The notes under the pieces were generated by a model, which saw only the letters and a program-made list of their open reading frames with translations, was not told where the DNA came from and did no database searches. This document shows positions 33,975 through 47,737 of a stretch of DNA of 64,000 nucleotides, one piece after another. This DNA comes from Owenia fusiformis (taxonomy: Eukaryota; Annelida; Polychaeta; Sabellida; Oweniidae). The stretch spans positions 6,905,615 through 6,969,614 of the forward strand of contig CAIIXF020000012.1 in assembly GCA_903813345.2 (NCBI GenBank), written 5' to 3'. Numbering within the stretch: the first letter of the stretch is position 1; each line of letters begins with the position of its first letter. Position numbers and translations under genes: made by a program.

Positions 33975-36900
33975 TGTAACAAAATTTTGATTTTAAATTT
34001 TTTGATTTAAGTGCTTCACAGTTGAGATTATTAAGATCTTTGATTGTAGTATCGATTAAAGCACTTTATTTGTACTTACAGAGGTGTTAGCAACTTTTTA
34101 TTTTATCGAGTTCAGATTTAGTTAATGTTGATCGGGTAGTTTTACCAGTGACTATGGTTACGGTTGATCGAGAACTCTTGACTATCATTTTACAGAAATT
34201 ATCACTTCCTGCTTTCAATTCGATCAAATCGAAGCGTAATTAGACTAGATAACGATCATTTATGGTTATATTTATTGAGTTTATACTATAATCTTGTTGA
34301 TTATGTACCAAACATGTATTGATATTGGGTGTATAAGCCGAGATCGTGATTTGTAAGTGAAGCCAGTTATTTTTACGAAACTAATATCCTGATTCAGTGA
34401 TTACATCCGGTGACGAGGTATTGCATCAGCCCATTAATCACTTGTTAGGTTCGTGTGCAAAACCTGTCTGGGGTATAAATACAGAGCACGGATCACTCCT
34501 AGCAGACACGTAGGCAACTTTTGGTTGGAACACATCTCCCGTGCCCGTGTTTCATTTGAGGATTGATGAGAAACTTAGAAGATTTGCTGGATCGAGGAAC
34601 TTTGTCATTTCCAGACATAGTCTAGATAACTCCATCCTGATTGAAGTAATACTGCTGAACCGAGAAACTTTGTCATTTCCAGGCAAAGTTAGAATATTTC
34701 AGCCCGATTGAAGCAATACTGCTGAACCGAGAAACTTTGTCATTTCCAGGCAAAGTTTTAGAATATTTCAGCCCGATTGAAGAATTACTGCTGGACCGAA
34801 AAACTTTGTCAATTCCAGGCATAGTTTAGAATATTCCAGCCCGTTTGATGAAATACTGCTGAACCGAGAAACTTTGTCATTTCCAGGCAAAGTTTTAGAA
34901 TATTTCAGCCCGATTGAAGAATTACTGCTGGATCGAGGAACTTTGTCAATTCCAGGCATAGTTTAGAGTATTCCAGCCCGTTTGATGAAATACTGCTGAA
35001 CCGAGAAACTTTGTCATTTCCAGGCAAAGTTTTAGAATATTTCAGCCCGATTGAAGAATTACTGCTGGACCGAGAAACTTTGTCATTACCAGACTTAGTT
35101 TACATTATTCCAGCCTGATTGAGAAGGAGTGTCATCAACTTGTATTTTCAGGTGTTATTAAGTAACTTGTTTTTTTATATTGTTAACTTGAGAAACTTTG
35201 CCATTTTTCGAAATCAATTGTTAACTTGAGAAACTTTGCCATTTTCGAGATCAAGAAACTTATTTAGCAATTAATGTTTTTCTTTTGTTAACTTGAGAAA
35301 CTTTGCCATTTTTGAGGTTGAGAAACTTACATTATTCTTTTCATAATTTAGTTAACTTGAGAAACTTAGCCATTTTTAGATCAGTTATTTGTCAGCAATT
35401 TGTTGACTGAAGAAATACTGCTGGATTAAGGAACTTTGCCATTTCCAGACGAAGTTCATAATATTCCAGCCTGATTGAGGAACTTTGCTGGATCGAGAAA
35501 CTTTGTCATTTCCCGACATAGTTTATACAATATTCCAGCCTGACTGAAGAAATACTGCTGGACTGAGGAACTTTGCCATTTCCAGACAAAGTTCATAATA
35601 TTCCAGCCTGATTGAGGAACTTTGCTGGATTGAGAAACTCTGTCATTTTCCGACATAGTTTATACAATATTCCAGCCTGACTGAAGAAATACTGCTGGAC
35701 TGAGGAACTTTGCCATTTCCAGACAAAGTTCATAATATTCCAGCCTGATTGAGGAACTTTGCTGGATTGAGAAACTCTGTCATATCCCGACATAGTTTAT
35801 ACAATATTCCAGCCTGACTGAAGAAATACTGCTTGACTGAGGAACTTTGCCATTTCCAGACAAAGTTCATAATATTCCAGCCTGACTGAAGAAATACAGC
35901 TGGACTGAGAAACTCTGTCATAGTTTATACAATATTCCAGCCTGACTGAAGAAATACAGCTGGACTGAGAAACTCTGTCATAGTTTATACAATATTCCAG
36001 CCTGACTGAAGAAATACTGCTTGACTGAGGAACTTTGCCATTTCCAGACAAAGTTCATAATATTCCAGCCTGACTGAAGAAATACAGCTGGACTGAGAAA
36101 CTCTGTCATTTCCCGACATAGTTGATACAACTCCAGCCTGTTTGAAGGACTCTGCTGGATTGAGGAATATTCCAGCTTGATTGAGGAAATACAGCTGGAC
36201 TGAGAAACTCTGTCATTTCCCGACATAGTTTATACAATATTCCAGCCTGACTGAAGAAATACAGCTGGACTGAGAAACTCTGTCATTTCCCGACATAGTT
36301 GATACAACTCCAGCCTGTTTGAAGGACTCTGCTGGATCGAGGAATATTCCAGCTTGATTGAGGAAATACAGCTGGACTGAGAAACTCTGTCATTTTCCCG
36401 ACATAGTTTATACAATATTCCAGCCTGACTGAAGAAATACTGCTGGACTGAGGAACTTTGCCATTTCCAGACAAAGTTCATAATATTCCAGCCTGATTGA
36501 GGAACTTTGCTGGATTGAGAAACTCTGTCATATCCCGACATAGTTTATACAATATTCCAGCCTGACTGAAGAAATACAGCTGGACTGAGAAACTCTGTCA
36601 TAGTTTATACAATATTCCAGCCTGACTGAAGAAATACTGCTTGACTGAGGAACTTTGCCATTTCCAGACAAAGTTCATAATATTCCAGCCTGACTGAAGA
36701 AATACAGCTGGACTGAGAAACTCTGTCATTTCCCGACATAGTTGATACAACTCCAGCCTGTTTGAAGGATTCTGATGGATCGAGGAATATTCCAGCTTGA
36801 TTGAGGAAATACAGCTGGACTGAGAAACTCTGTCATTTTCCCGACATAGTTTATACAATATTCCAGCCTGACTGAAGAAATACTGCTGGACTGAGGAACT

Positions 36901-39104
36901 TTGCCATTTCCAGACGAAGTTCATAATATTCCAGCCTGATTGAGGAACTTAGAGGATCTTCATCGCTGTTGCCTGTTGGGGACGTTGAATAGTGTCACCC
37001 CCGATCTGGATGACTTTGTTGGAAACTAAGTACGAGACACTTAGTTTATTTAAGAACTACTGGGAATCTTAGGCAGATTCCACATATTGAAGAACTTAGA
37101 GGATCTTCATCGCTGTTGCCTGTTGGGGACGTTGAATAGTGTCACCCCCCGATCTGGATGACTTTGTTGGAAACTAAGTACGAGACACTTAGTTTATTTA
37201 AGAACTACTGGGAATCTTAGGCAGATTCCACATATTGAAGAACTTAGAGGATATTCATCGCTGTTGCCTGCTGGGGACGTTGAATAGTGTCACCCCCGAC
37301 ATGGATGACTTTGTTGGAAACTAAGTACAAGACACTTAGTTTATTTAGGAACTACTGGGAATCTTAGGCAGATTCCACATATTGAGTAACCTAGAGGATC
37401 TTCATCGATGTTGCCTGTTGGGGACGTTGAATAGTGTCACCCCCGACTTGGATGACTTTGATGAAAACTAAGTACGAGACACTTAGTTTATTTAGGAACT
37501 ACTGGGAATCTTAGGCAGATTCCACATATTGAGGAACTAAGTACGAGACACTTAGTTTATTTAGGAGCTACTTGGAATCTTAGGCAGATTCCACATATTG
37601 AAGAACTTAGAGGATCTTCATCGATTTAGGAGCTACTGGGAATCTTAGGCAGATTCCACATATTGAAGAACTTAGAGGATCTTCATCGATTTAGGAGCTA
37701 CTGGGAACTTAGGCAGATTCCACATATTGAGGAACTTAGAGGATCTTCATCGATTTAGGAGCTACTGGGAATCTTAGGCAGATTCCACATATTGAAGAAC
37801 TTAGAGGATCTTCATCGATTTAGGAGCTACTGGGAATCTTAGGCAGTTTCCACATATTGAAGAACTTAGAGGATCTTCATCGATTTAGGAGCTAATGGGA
37901 ATCTTAGGCAGATTCCACATATTGAAGAACTTAAAGGATCTTCATCGATTTAGGAGCTACTGGGAATCTTAGGCAGATTCCACATATTGAAGAACTTAGA
38001 GGATCTTCATCGATTTAGGGGCTACTGGGAATCTTAGGCAGATTCCACATATTGAAGAACTTAGAGGATCTTCATCGATTTAGGAGCTACTGGGAATCTT
38101 AGGCAGATTCCACATATTGAAGAACTTAAAGGATCTTCATCGATTTAGGAGCTACTGGGAATCTTAGGCAGATTCCACATATTGAAGAACTTAGAGGCTC
38201 TTCATCGATTTAGGAGCTACTGGGAATCTTAGGCAGATTCCACATATTGAAGAACTTAGAGGATCTTCATCGATTTAGGAGCTACTGGGAATCTTAGGCA
38301 GATTCCACATATCGAAGAACTTAGAGGATCTTCATCGGTTTAGGAGCTACTGGGAATCTTAGGCAGATTCCACATATTGAAGAACTTAGAGGATCTTCAT
38401 CGATTTAGGAGCTACTGGGAATCTTAGGCAGATTCCACATATTGAGGAACTTAAAGGATCTTCATCGATTTAGGAGCTACTGGGAACTTAGGCAGATTCC
38501 ACATATTGAGGAACTTAGAGGATCTTCATCGATTTAGGAGCTACTGGGAATCTTAGGCAGATTCCACATATTGAGGAACTTAAAGGATCTTCATCGATTT
38601 AGGAGCTACTGGGAATCTTAGGTAGATTCCACATATTGAGGAACTAAGTTGATTCCAGGCTTAGTTATTTTATTTCAGGCCAGCTTGAGATTTGCCTTCA
38701 TTGAGAGACTGTTATTCCAAGGCATAATCACTGAAGCTGTAATGAGAGACTGTAATTCCCAGATTTATACCTAGCTAAATTGAACAAGTCCAGAGCTCAA
38801 GAGACAATTGAGAGTACAAGCATTTTCGTATAGAGGACTCTAATATTAGTGCTTCGAAAACTATCATCGCATATAAAGGACTTTAACCTTAGTGCCTCAG
38901 TAACTGAAGTAAAGCAAATACATCGATTTTCATGTATTATTTTGACGGGCTAAAACGCCACAATATACGTGTTATTGTATTTAATTGTATATGAGTTGTT
39001 ATGTACAGATTTCCCACGTGTATATTTAACGTATACCCTGAGACCCACAGTGACACAGTCTATTAAACAACATCCACACTACCATAATTAGGCTGAATGT
39101 TACA
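33975..39104 (+). mobile_element. Giant LTR 2 (middle), 5130 bp
   Basis: Same TGTAACA...TGTTACA ends, exactly +6607 from LTR 1, with all minisatellite arrays at the same offsets, so there is no net indel between copies. It is shared by both internal regions: it acts as 3' LTR of the first unit and 5' LTR of the second. No host DNA or target duplication lies on either side of it. Confidence 0.9.
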
Positions 39105-39161
39105 CTGGTGGCAGTGGTGGGATAACGTGTGAAATCATAGATTACATATACTTCACCCGAG

Positions 39162-40259
39162 ATGGAGAAAGAGTCTGATCTTCCACCTCCTCCTGATGTT
39201 GTGAATAGAGCCGATAGTGATTTGGAGAAGACAGTAGTTACGAAAACAGGTGCTGAAGAGATGGATAGCCCCAGAGCTGGTAATGATACTGTGCTAGTGC
39301 AAAGAGAAGATGAAGTGACTCACTCGGTGTCTCCTGAGATGTCAACGCCAAGTTCAGGAGAAAGAATGAAAAATACAACTTGGGAAGTGGAGAACAGTGA
39401 TTCTCCTAGTCTTTGGAGTGTAGGGTATAACTATTGGGCTGAAAAGGAGTTAGAAAACACCCAGTCTCCAGTCCGTAGCGATGTAAGAGACTCATCAAGA
39501 AGGCGTACATTACCCTTAACCCCAACCGTAACTGATAGACAATCATCGAGTTTAGTACAGGCGAAAGGTGACGAAATGTTAACCATGATGAATGAGACCG
39601 TTGTAGCTCAGCAGCGTCAAATACAGATGTTGACAGAGGCTCAACAAAACTGTATGATGCAAGTTTTAGAAACACAACAGAGTCTGATGATGGGATTTAG
39701 GGAGTCCTTGCAAATACAAATCGATAGCATTAGTAAACTTGCAGAACAGTTTCAAGTCAGTAAGGAGACTCAAGAGAGACGACTACAAGATATGCGGAAT
39801 CGATTAGTAGAAGGTTTTCAGAAGCTCAAGTGTAGCCATGTTGATGTCCAAGAAAAAATGGACGGAGTAGATAAGACAAACCAGATGTTAGAGGAGATGG
39901 GAAAAGATATACAAGGCCAGGTGGAATATACAGAAAAACCTAAGAAGACTCAGGTATTGGAAAAACCGAGCCAGTATACTGTTGAATCAAAGGGAAGTAC
40001 ATTTCGGAACTTGGAATGTTATTATTGCCATAAATTCGGTCATAGAATAGCCGACTGCTACTCCAGGAGACGGGCACAAGAACGGGCACCGGAAGTCCAT
40101 GAGAGACGGTCTCATGTAGCGACAGGGAGATATTTATCCCCCAAAGATAAAGGGGTTGTGTCCGCTCGAGACACTAAAAGGAAAGTGGCTCCGGAAAGAG
40201 TATGTGACACGGATAGTTATGGGAGAAATAATCATCATTCCCTTACCAAGAGACACTAA
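39162..40259 (+). CDS. Gag-like protein with CCHC zinc knuckle, internal copy 2
   Basis: The translation is identical over all 365 residues to 32555-33652, including the CX2CX4HX4C knuckle. The internal region (39105-40581) has the same primer site (39106) and purine tract (before 40582). Identity at this level means that the duplication is very recent, is kept alike by gene conversion, or is an assembly duplication. Confidence 0.85.
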   Translation: MEKESDLPPPPDVVNRADSDLEKTVVTKTGAEEMDSPRAGNDTVLVQREDEVTHSVSPEMSTPSSGERMKNTTWEVENSDSPSLWSVGYNYWAEKELENTQSPVRSDVRDSSRRRTLPLTPTVTDRQSSSLVQAKGDEMLTMMNETVVAQQRQIQMLTEAQQNCMMQVLETQQSLMMGFRESLQIQIDSISKLAEQFQVSKETQERRLQDMRNRLVEGFQKLKCSHVDVQEKMDGVDKTNQMLEEMGKDIQGQVEYTEKPKKTQVLEKPSQYTVESKGSTFRNLECYYCHKFGHRIADCYSRRRAQERAPEVHERRSHVATGRYLSPKDKGVVSARDTKRKVAPERVCDTDSYGRNNHHSLTKRH

Positions 40260-40581
40260 CTCGATAGTGAGCTTCAAACAAGACATTTAGGATGAGTATG
40301 ATTTTGTCCTATATGTGAAGTTGACATTTAGCTGAGAGTTGTGAAAAGTTATTAATGTACACAGAGTTAGACCTTCAAATAGTTAGATATCTAGTGTTAG
40401 GGTTTTAGATAAGCTAGAGTTTAGAATATTCATTGTACATTGTATTGAAAGCTAGTTAACCTCGAGGTTAGAAAATTGTAAGATTGTATTTTGTAGGATA
40501 GCTAAGATAGCAAAATTTTGTTATTTTTTTATTGTACTTTGGCTTGGTGTTGTTAACACCAAAATCATTGGATTGGAGGAG

Positions 40582-43500
40582 TGTAACAAAATTTTGATTT
40601 TAAATTTTTTGATTTAAGTGCTTCACAGTTGAGATTATTAAGATCTTTGATTGTAGTATCGATTAAAGCACTTTATTTGTACTTACAGAGGTGTTAGCAA
40701 CTTTTTATTTTATCGAGTTCAGATTTAGTTAATGTTGATCGGGTAGTTTTACCAGTGACTATGGTTACGGTTGATCGAGAACTCTTGACTATCATTTTAC
40801 AGAAATTATCACTTCCTGCTTTCAATTCGATCAAATCGAAGCGTAATTAGACTAGATAACGATCATTTATGGTTATATTTATTGAGTTTATACTATAATC
40901 TTGTTGATTATGTACCAAACATGTATTGATATTGGGTGTATAAGCCGAGATCGTGATTTGTAAGTGAAGCCAGTTATTTTTACGAAACTAATATCCTGAT
41001 TCAGTGATTACATCCGGTGACGAGGTATTGCATCAGCCCATTAATCACTTGTTAGGTTCGTGTGCAAAACCTGTCTGGGGTATAAATACAGAGCACGGAT
41101 CACTCCTAGCAGACACGTAGGCAACTTTTGGTTGGAACACATCTCCCGTGCCCGTGTTTCATTTGAGGATTGATGAGAAACTTAGAAGATTTGCTGGATC
41201 GAGGAACTTTGTCATTTCCAGACATAGTCTAGATAACTCCATCCTGATTGAAGTAATACTGCTGAACCGAGAAACTTTGTCATTTCCAGGCAAAGTTAGA
41301 ATATTTCAGCCCGATTGAAGCAATACTGCTGAACCGAGAAACTTTGTCATTTCCAGGCAAAGTTTTAGAATATTTCAGCCCGATTGAAGAATTACTGCTG
41401 GACCGAAAAACTTTGTCAATTCCAGGCATAGTTTAGAATATTCCAGCCCGTTTGATGAAATACTGCTGAACCGAGAAACTTTGTCATTTCCAGGCAAAGT
41501 TTTAGAATATTTCAGCCCGATTGAAGAATTACTGCTGGATCGAGGAACTTTGTCAATTCCAGGCATAGTTTAGAGTATTCCAGCCCGTTTGATGAAATAC
41601 TGCTGAACCGAGAAACTTTGTCATTTCCAGGCAAAGTTTTAGAATATTTCAGCCCGATTGAAGAATTACTGCTGGACCGAGAAACTTTGTCATTACCAGA
41701 CTTAGTTTACATTATTCCAGCCTGATTGAGAAGGAGTGTCATCAACTTGTATTTTCAGGTGTTATTAAGTAACTTGTTTTTTTATATTGTTAACTTGAGA
41801 AACTTTGCCATTTTTCGAAATCAATTGTTAACTTGAGAAACTTTGCCATTTTCGAGATCAAGAAACTTATTTAGCAATTAATGTTTTTCTTTTGTTAACT
41901 TGAGAAACTTTGCCATTTTTGAGGTTGAGAAACTTACATTATTCTTTTCATAATTTAGTTAACTTGAGAAACTTAGCCATTTTTAGATCAGTTATTTGTC
42001 AGCAATTTGTTGACTGAAGAAATACTGCTGGATTAAGGAACTTTGCCATTTCCAGACGAAGTTCATAATATTCCAGCCTGATTGAGGAACTTTGCTGGAT
42101 CGAGAAACTTTGTCATTTCCCGACATAGTTTATACAATATTCCAGCCTGACTGAAGAAATACTGCTGGACTGAGGAACTTTGCCATTTCCAGACAAAGTT
42201 CATAATATTCCAGCCTGATTGAGGAACTTTGCTGGATTGAGAAACTCTGTCATTTTCCGACATAGTTTATACAATATTCCAGCCTGACTGAAGAAATACT
42301 GCTGGACTGAGGAACTTTGCCATTTCCAGACAAAGTTCATAATATTCCAGCCTGATTGAGGAACTTTGCTGGATTGAGAAACTCTGTCATATCCCGACAT
42401 AGTTTATACAATATTCCAGCCTGACTGAAGAAATACTGCTTGACTGAGGAACTTTGCCATTTCCAGACAAAGTTCATAATATTCCAGCCTGACTGAAGAA
42501 ATACAGCTGGACTGAGAAACTCTGTCATAGTTTATACAATATTCCAGCCTGACTGAAGAAATACAGCTGGACTGAGAAACTCTGTCATAGTTTATACAAT
42601 ATTCCAGCCTGACTGAAGAAATACTGCTTGACTGAGGAACTTTGCCATTTCCAGACAAAGTTCATAATATTCCAGCCTGACTGAAGAAATACAGCTGGAC
42701 TGAGAAACTCTGTCATTTCCCGACATAGTTGATACAACTCCAGCCTGTTTGAAGGACTCTGCTGGATTGAGGAATATTCCAGCTTGATTGAGGAAATACA
42801 GCTGGACTGAGAAACTCTGTCATTTCCCGACATAGTTTATACAATATTCCAGCCTGACTGAAGAAATACAGCTGGACTGAGAAACTCTGTCATTTCCCGA
42901 CATAGTTGATACAACTCCAGCCTGTTTGAAGGACTCTGCTGGATCGAGGAATATTCCAGCTTGATTGAGGAAATACAGCTGGACTGAGAAACTCTGTCAT
43001 TTTCCCGACATAGTTTATACAATATTCCAGCCTGACTGAAGAAATACTGCTGGACTGAGGAACTTTGCCATTTCCAGACAAAGTTCATAATATTCCAGCC
43101 TGATTGAGGAACTTTGCTGGATTGAGAAACTCTGTCATATCCCGACATAGTTTATACAATATTCCAGCCTGACTGAAGAAATACAGCTGGACTGAGAAAC
43201 TCTGTCATAGTTTATACAATATTCCAGCCTGACTGAAGAAATACTGCTTGACTGAGGAACTTTGCCATTTCCAGACAAAGTTCATAATATTCCAGCCTGA
43301 CTGAAGAAATACAGCTGGACTGAGAAACTCTGTCATTTCCCGACATAGTTGATACAACTCCAGCCTGTTTGAAGGATTCTGATGGATCGAGGAATATTCC
43401 AGCTTGATTGAGGAAATACAGCTGGACTGAGAAACTCTGTCATTTTCCCGACATAGTTTATACAATATTCCAGCCTGACTGAAGAAATACTGCTGGACTG

Positions 43501-45711
43501 AGGAACTTTGCCATTTCCAGACGAAGTTCATAATATTCCAGCCTGATTGAGGAACTTAGAGGATCTTCATCGCTGTTGCCTGTTGGGGACGTTGAATAGT
43601 GTCACCCCCGATCTGGATGACTTTGTTGGAAACTAAGTACGAGACACTTAGTTTATTTAAGAACTACTGGGAATCTTAGGCAGATTCCACATATTGAAGA
43701 ACTTAGAGGATCTTCATCGCTGTTGCCTGTTGGGGACGTTGAATAGTGTCACCCCCCGATCTGGATGACTTTGTTGGAAACTAAGTACGAGACACTTAGT
43801 TTATTTAAGAACTACTGGGAATCTTAGGCAGATTCCACATATTGAAGAACTTAGAGGATATTCATCGCTGTTGCCTGCTGGGGACGTTGAATAGTGTCAC
43901 CCCCGACATGGATGACTTTGTTGGAAACTAAGTACAAGACACTTAGTTTATTTAGGAACTACTGGGAATCTTAGGCAGATTCCACATATTGAGTAACCTA
44001 GAGGATCTTCATCGATGTTGCCTGTTGGGGACGTTGAATAGTGTCACCCCCGACTTGGATGACTTTGATGAAAACTAAGTACGAGACACTTAGTTTATTT
44101 AGGAACTACTGGGAATCTTAGGCAGATTCCACATATTGAGGAACTAAGTACGAGACACTTAGTTTATTTAGGAGCTACTTGGAATCTTAGGCAGATTCCA
44201 CATATTGAAGAACTTAGAGGATCTTCATCGATTTAGGAGCTACTGGGAATCTTAGGCAGATTCCACATATTGAAGAACTTAGAGGATCTTCATCGATTTA
44301 GGAGCTACTGGGAACTTAGGCAGATTCCACATATTGAGGAACTTAGAGGATCTTCATCGATTTAGGAGCTACTGGGAATCTTAGGCAGATTCCACATATT
44401 GAAGAACTTAGAGGATCTTCATCGATTTAGGAGCTACTGGGAATCTTAGGCAGTTTCCACATATTGAAGAACTTAGAGGATCTTCATCGATTTAGGAGCT
44501 AATGGGAATCTTAGGCAGATTCCACATATTGAAGAACTTAAAGGATCTTCATCGATTTAGGAGCTACTGGGAATCTTAGGCAGATTCCACATATTGAAGA
44601 ACTTAGAGGATCTTCATCGATTTAGGGGCTACTGGGAATCTTAGGCAGATTCCACATATTGAAGAACTTAGAGGATCTTCATCGATTTAGGAGCTACTGG
44701 GAATCTTAGGCAGATTCCACATATTGAAGAACTTAAAGGATCTTCATCGATTTAGGAGCTACTGGGAATCTTAGGCAGATTCCACATATTGAAGAACTTA
44801 GAGGCTCTTCATCGATTTAGGAGCTACTGGGAATCTTAGGCAGATTCCACATATTGAAGAACTTAGAGGATCTTCATCGATTTAGGAGCTACTGGGAATC
44901 TTAGGCAGATTCCACATATCGAAGAACTTAGAGGATCTTCATCGGTTTAGGAGCTACTGGGAATCTTAGGCAGATTCCACATATTGAAGAACTTAGAGGA
45001 TCTTCATCGATTTAGGAGCTACTGGGAATCTTAGGCAGATTCCACATATTGAGGAACTTAAAGGATCTTCATCGATTTAGGAGCTACTGGGAACTTAGGC
45101 AGATTCCACATATTGAGGAACTTAGAGGATCTTCATCGATTTAGGAGCTACTGGGAATCTTAGGCAGATTCCACATATTGAGGAACTTAAAGGATCTTCA
45201 TCGATTTAGGAGCTACTGGGAATCTTAGGTAGATTCCACATATTGAGGAACTAAGTTGATTCCAGGCTTAGTTATTTTATTTCAGGCCAGCTTGAGATTT
45301 GCCTTCATTGAGAGACTGTTATTCCAAGGCATAATCACTGAAGCTGTAATGAGAGACTGTAATTCCCAGATTTATACCTAGCTAAATTGAACAAGTCCAG
45401 AGCTCAAGAGACAATTGAGAGTACAAGCATTTTCGTATAGAGGACTCTAATATTAGTGCTTCGAAAACTATCATCGCATATAAAGGACTTTAACCTTAGT
45501 GCCTCAGTAACTGAAGTAAAGCAAATACATCGATTTTCATGTATTATTTTGACGGGCTAAAACGCCACAATATACGTGTTATTGTATTTAATTGTATATG
45601 AGTTGTTATGTACAGATTTCCCACGTGTATATTTAACGTATACCCTGAGACCCACAGTGAAACAGTCTATTAAACAACATCCACACTACCATAATTAGGC
45701 TGAATGTTACA
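40582..45711 (+). mobile_element. Giant LTR 3 (3'), 5130 bp
   Basis: Same ends and arrays, offset +13214 from LTR 1. One difference I could see is A at 45661, where the other two have C (cagtgAaacag against cagtgacacag). It is followed by CTAT (45712-45715), matching the CTAT before LTR 1. This makes 27368-45711 a single insertion with a 4-bp target duplication. Confidence 0.9.
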
Positions 45712-45718
45712 CTATTGT

Positions 45719-46356
45719 GTATTTTCACTTGGTATCCTAATGCAAGGCATACTGTTTTTCATATGCCATACCCGTCTCTCATACGCCATGGCCAAATTGA
45801 GTAGGACTAATAACAATAAGCATTTTGTAAATATAAGTCCAAACGTCCTGAAATTTGGTTAGAATATGCCTTGAAGATTTCTAAATTGAATGTCTAAATT
45901 GTTTTTAATTATGAATCGATATAATATAATGTATTTTGTGTTACTAAAATATCATAATAAAGGTGGTAACTGTTAATACAACCTGGGCCTAGGGAAATAG
46001 GATTTCTAGATTAGATTATTGATATTAAAAACTCAATAAATAAAATACTCTGATAATAAGTTTGTCAAACTATTGGAGCATGATTTAGCTGATTACTTTT
46101 AACAAACAAACCAATTATTGCTTTCAATCTACAATGCTAGGATCATACATTTGACACTTTATCAAATAATTTTGATTTACAACACATGCTTTTCACAATC
46201 AGTTAATGTGATTAAGTAATGATTAGTCTGTCTACATGTAGAAACAAGGTTATTAAGCAAACATGGTCCATGTAAACTACAGGTGGTATAATATCTATTT
46301 TATGTATCTCTTATAGGGTGTTCCAAAATAAATGGATGATCATGATGCAAAGATAC
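45719..46356. other. Intergenic, nothing recognised
   Basis: AT-rich flank between the interrupted inverted-repeat element and the next LTR. No frames or repeats that I can support. Confidence 0.4.
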
Positions 46357-46669
46357 ATATTGTCGCGCGCCAGACTCCCGCCGAGTACCTGTACTCCCTC
46401 GGAGAAGGTCTGGTGGCGATGATAAGGGATTCGGAGGTGTTTCTCACGGGCGCCGAGCTGGTTTGGTGCTTCGACTGTCACTGAGCTAGGAGATGGAGAA
46501 CACAGGAATATACAAAACAATCAATTACAGGATTTTAACAATCTATTCAACACTATAATTACTATAACAATCAATTTCAAAATGTCCTCAAATGCCTTTA
46601 TGGCCAGTAATACAAATAATGTCTCTATATATAAGCATGAGTCGAAAAACACTCTGGCTCTGAGTTCGT

Positions 46670-46810
46670 CCGTCTCTACTCTACTTTGCCATACTCTGCT
46701 TTCTGCTCTGCTTGTCTGCTCTGCTCTCTGATATACTCGGCTCTGCTCTCTGCTATGCTCTGCTCTCTGCAATACTCTGCTTGTCTACTCTGCTCTGCTC
46801 TGCTTGAAAA
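46670..46810 (+). repeat. (CTCTG)n-rich simple repeat
   Basis: Imperfect runs of tctgctctgct, broken by cttgt and atact. They encode Glu/Arg/Ser-rich shadow frames on the minus strand (46521-46906). Part of the LTR at 46361-48354. Confidence 0.8.
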
Positions 46811-46859
46811 GAGCTCTCCCTCTTGAGCTATCTCGTCTTTGGGAAGGAGCCCTGGCTCC

Positions 46860-47420
46860 GGAAGTAACCTCTGCTTTGAGAGTCGCCTTGTCACGGGAGT
46901 AACCACCCTTAAACTCTCCTCAAAAGAGTGCTTTCACTCTTTGAGCTACACTGTCTCTTGGAAGGGGTTCAGGCTCCGAGAGTAACCTCTGCTCTTGGAG
47001 TCACCACTTCTCAGGATATACCTCTCTACAACCTCTGCTCAATTCACTCTTGAGCTACACTGTCTCTTGGAAGGGGTCCAGGCTCCGGGAGTATCCTCTG
47101 CTCTTGGAGTCGTCACTTCTCAGGAGAAACCTCTGCTCTCCAACGAGATCCACACACTGGGAGTACCTCAGCCCCGGGAATCGCCTCGTCTCAGGAGTAA
47201 CCTCTACTCTTGAACGAGATCCACACACTGCTAGTACCTCAGCCCCGGGAATCACCTCGTCTCAGGAGTAACCTCTACTCAAAGAGTGCTCTCACTCAAT
47301 GAGCTAAACTGTCTCCAAAGAGTAACTTCTACTCAAAGAGTGCTCTCACTCAATGAGCTACACTGTCTCCAAAGAGTAACCTCTGCTCTCGGAGTCACCG
47401 CTTCGCAGGAGCAACCTCAC
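46860..47420 (+). repeat. Degenerate minisatellite inside the probable LTR
   Basis: Words such as 'ctcttggagtc(a/g)', 'cttctcaggagtaacctct', 'gagctacactgtctc' and 'gagatccacacactg' recur every ~30-90 bp. The frames at 46995-47271 on both strands are repeat artefacts. Confidence 0.7.
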
Positions 47421-47737
47421 TACAACCTCTGTAGAGAATAACAACTCTAGAATGTTGATCAAAGGATGAGATTAGACAGAGCTGTTATCTCTCGCCTTGG
47501 AGCACCTCAGTTCCGGTAATGTAACCTTGGCTCCGATGAGAGTAAACCTTCCTCAACATACAACCCTGGGTGAGAGTCAGATCGCCTCGACAAAGTAGGA
47601 GCATTTATAGCTTGGAGGGGTAATGACTAGGAGCCACCAATACTCAGAGCAGAATGACTCACGAATATCGATCAAAGAAATGAGATTAGACAGAGCCAAA
47701 TAAACTCAGAGAATCTGGAGCTCAAAACTTCTCAAAA

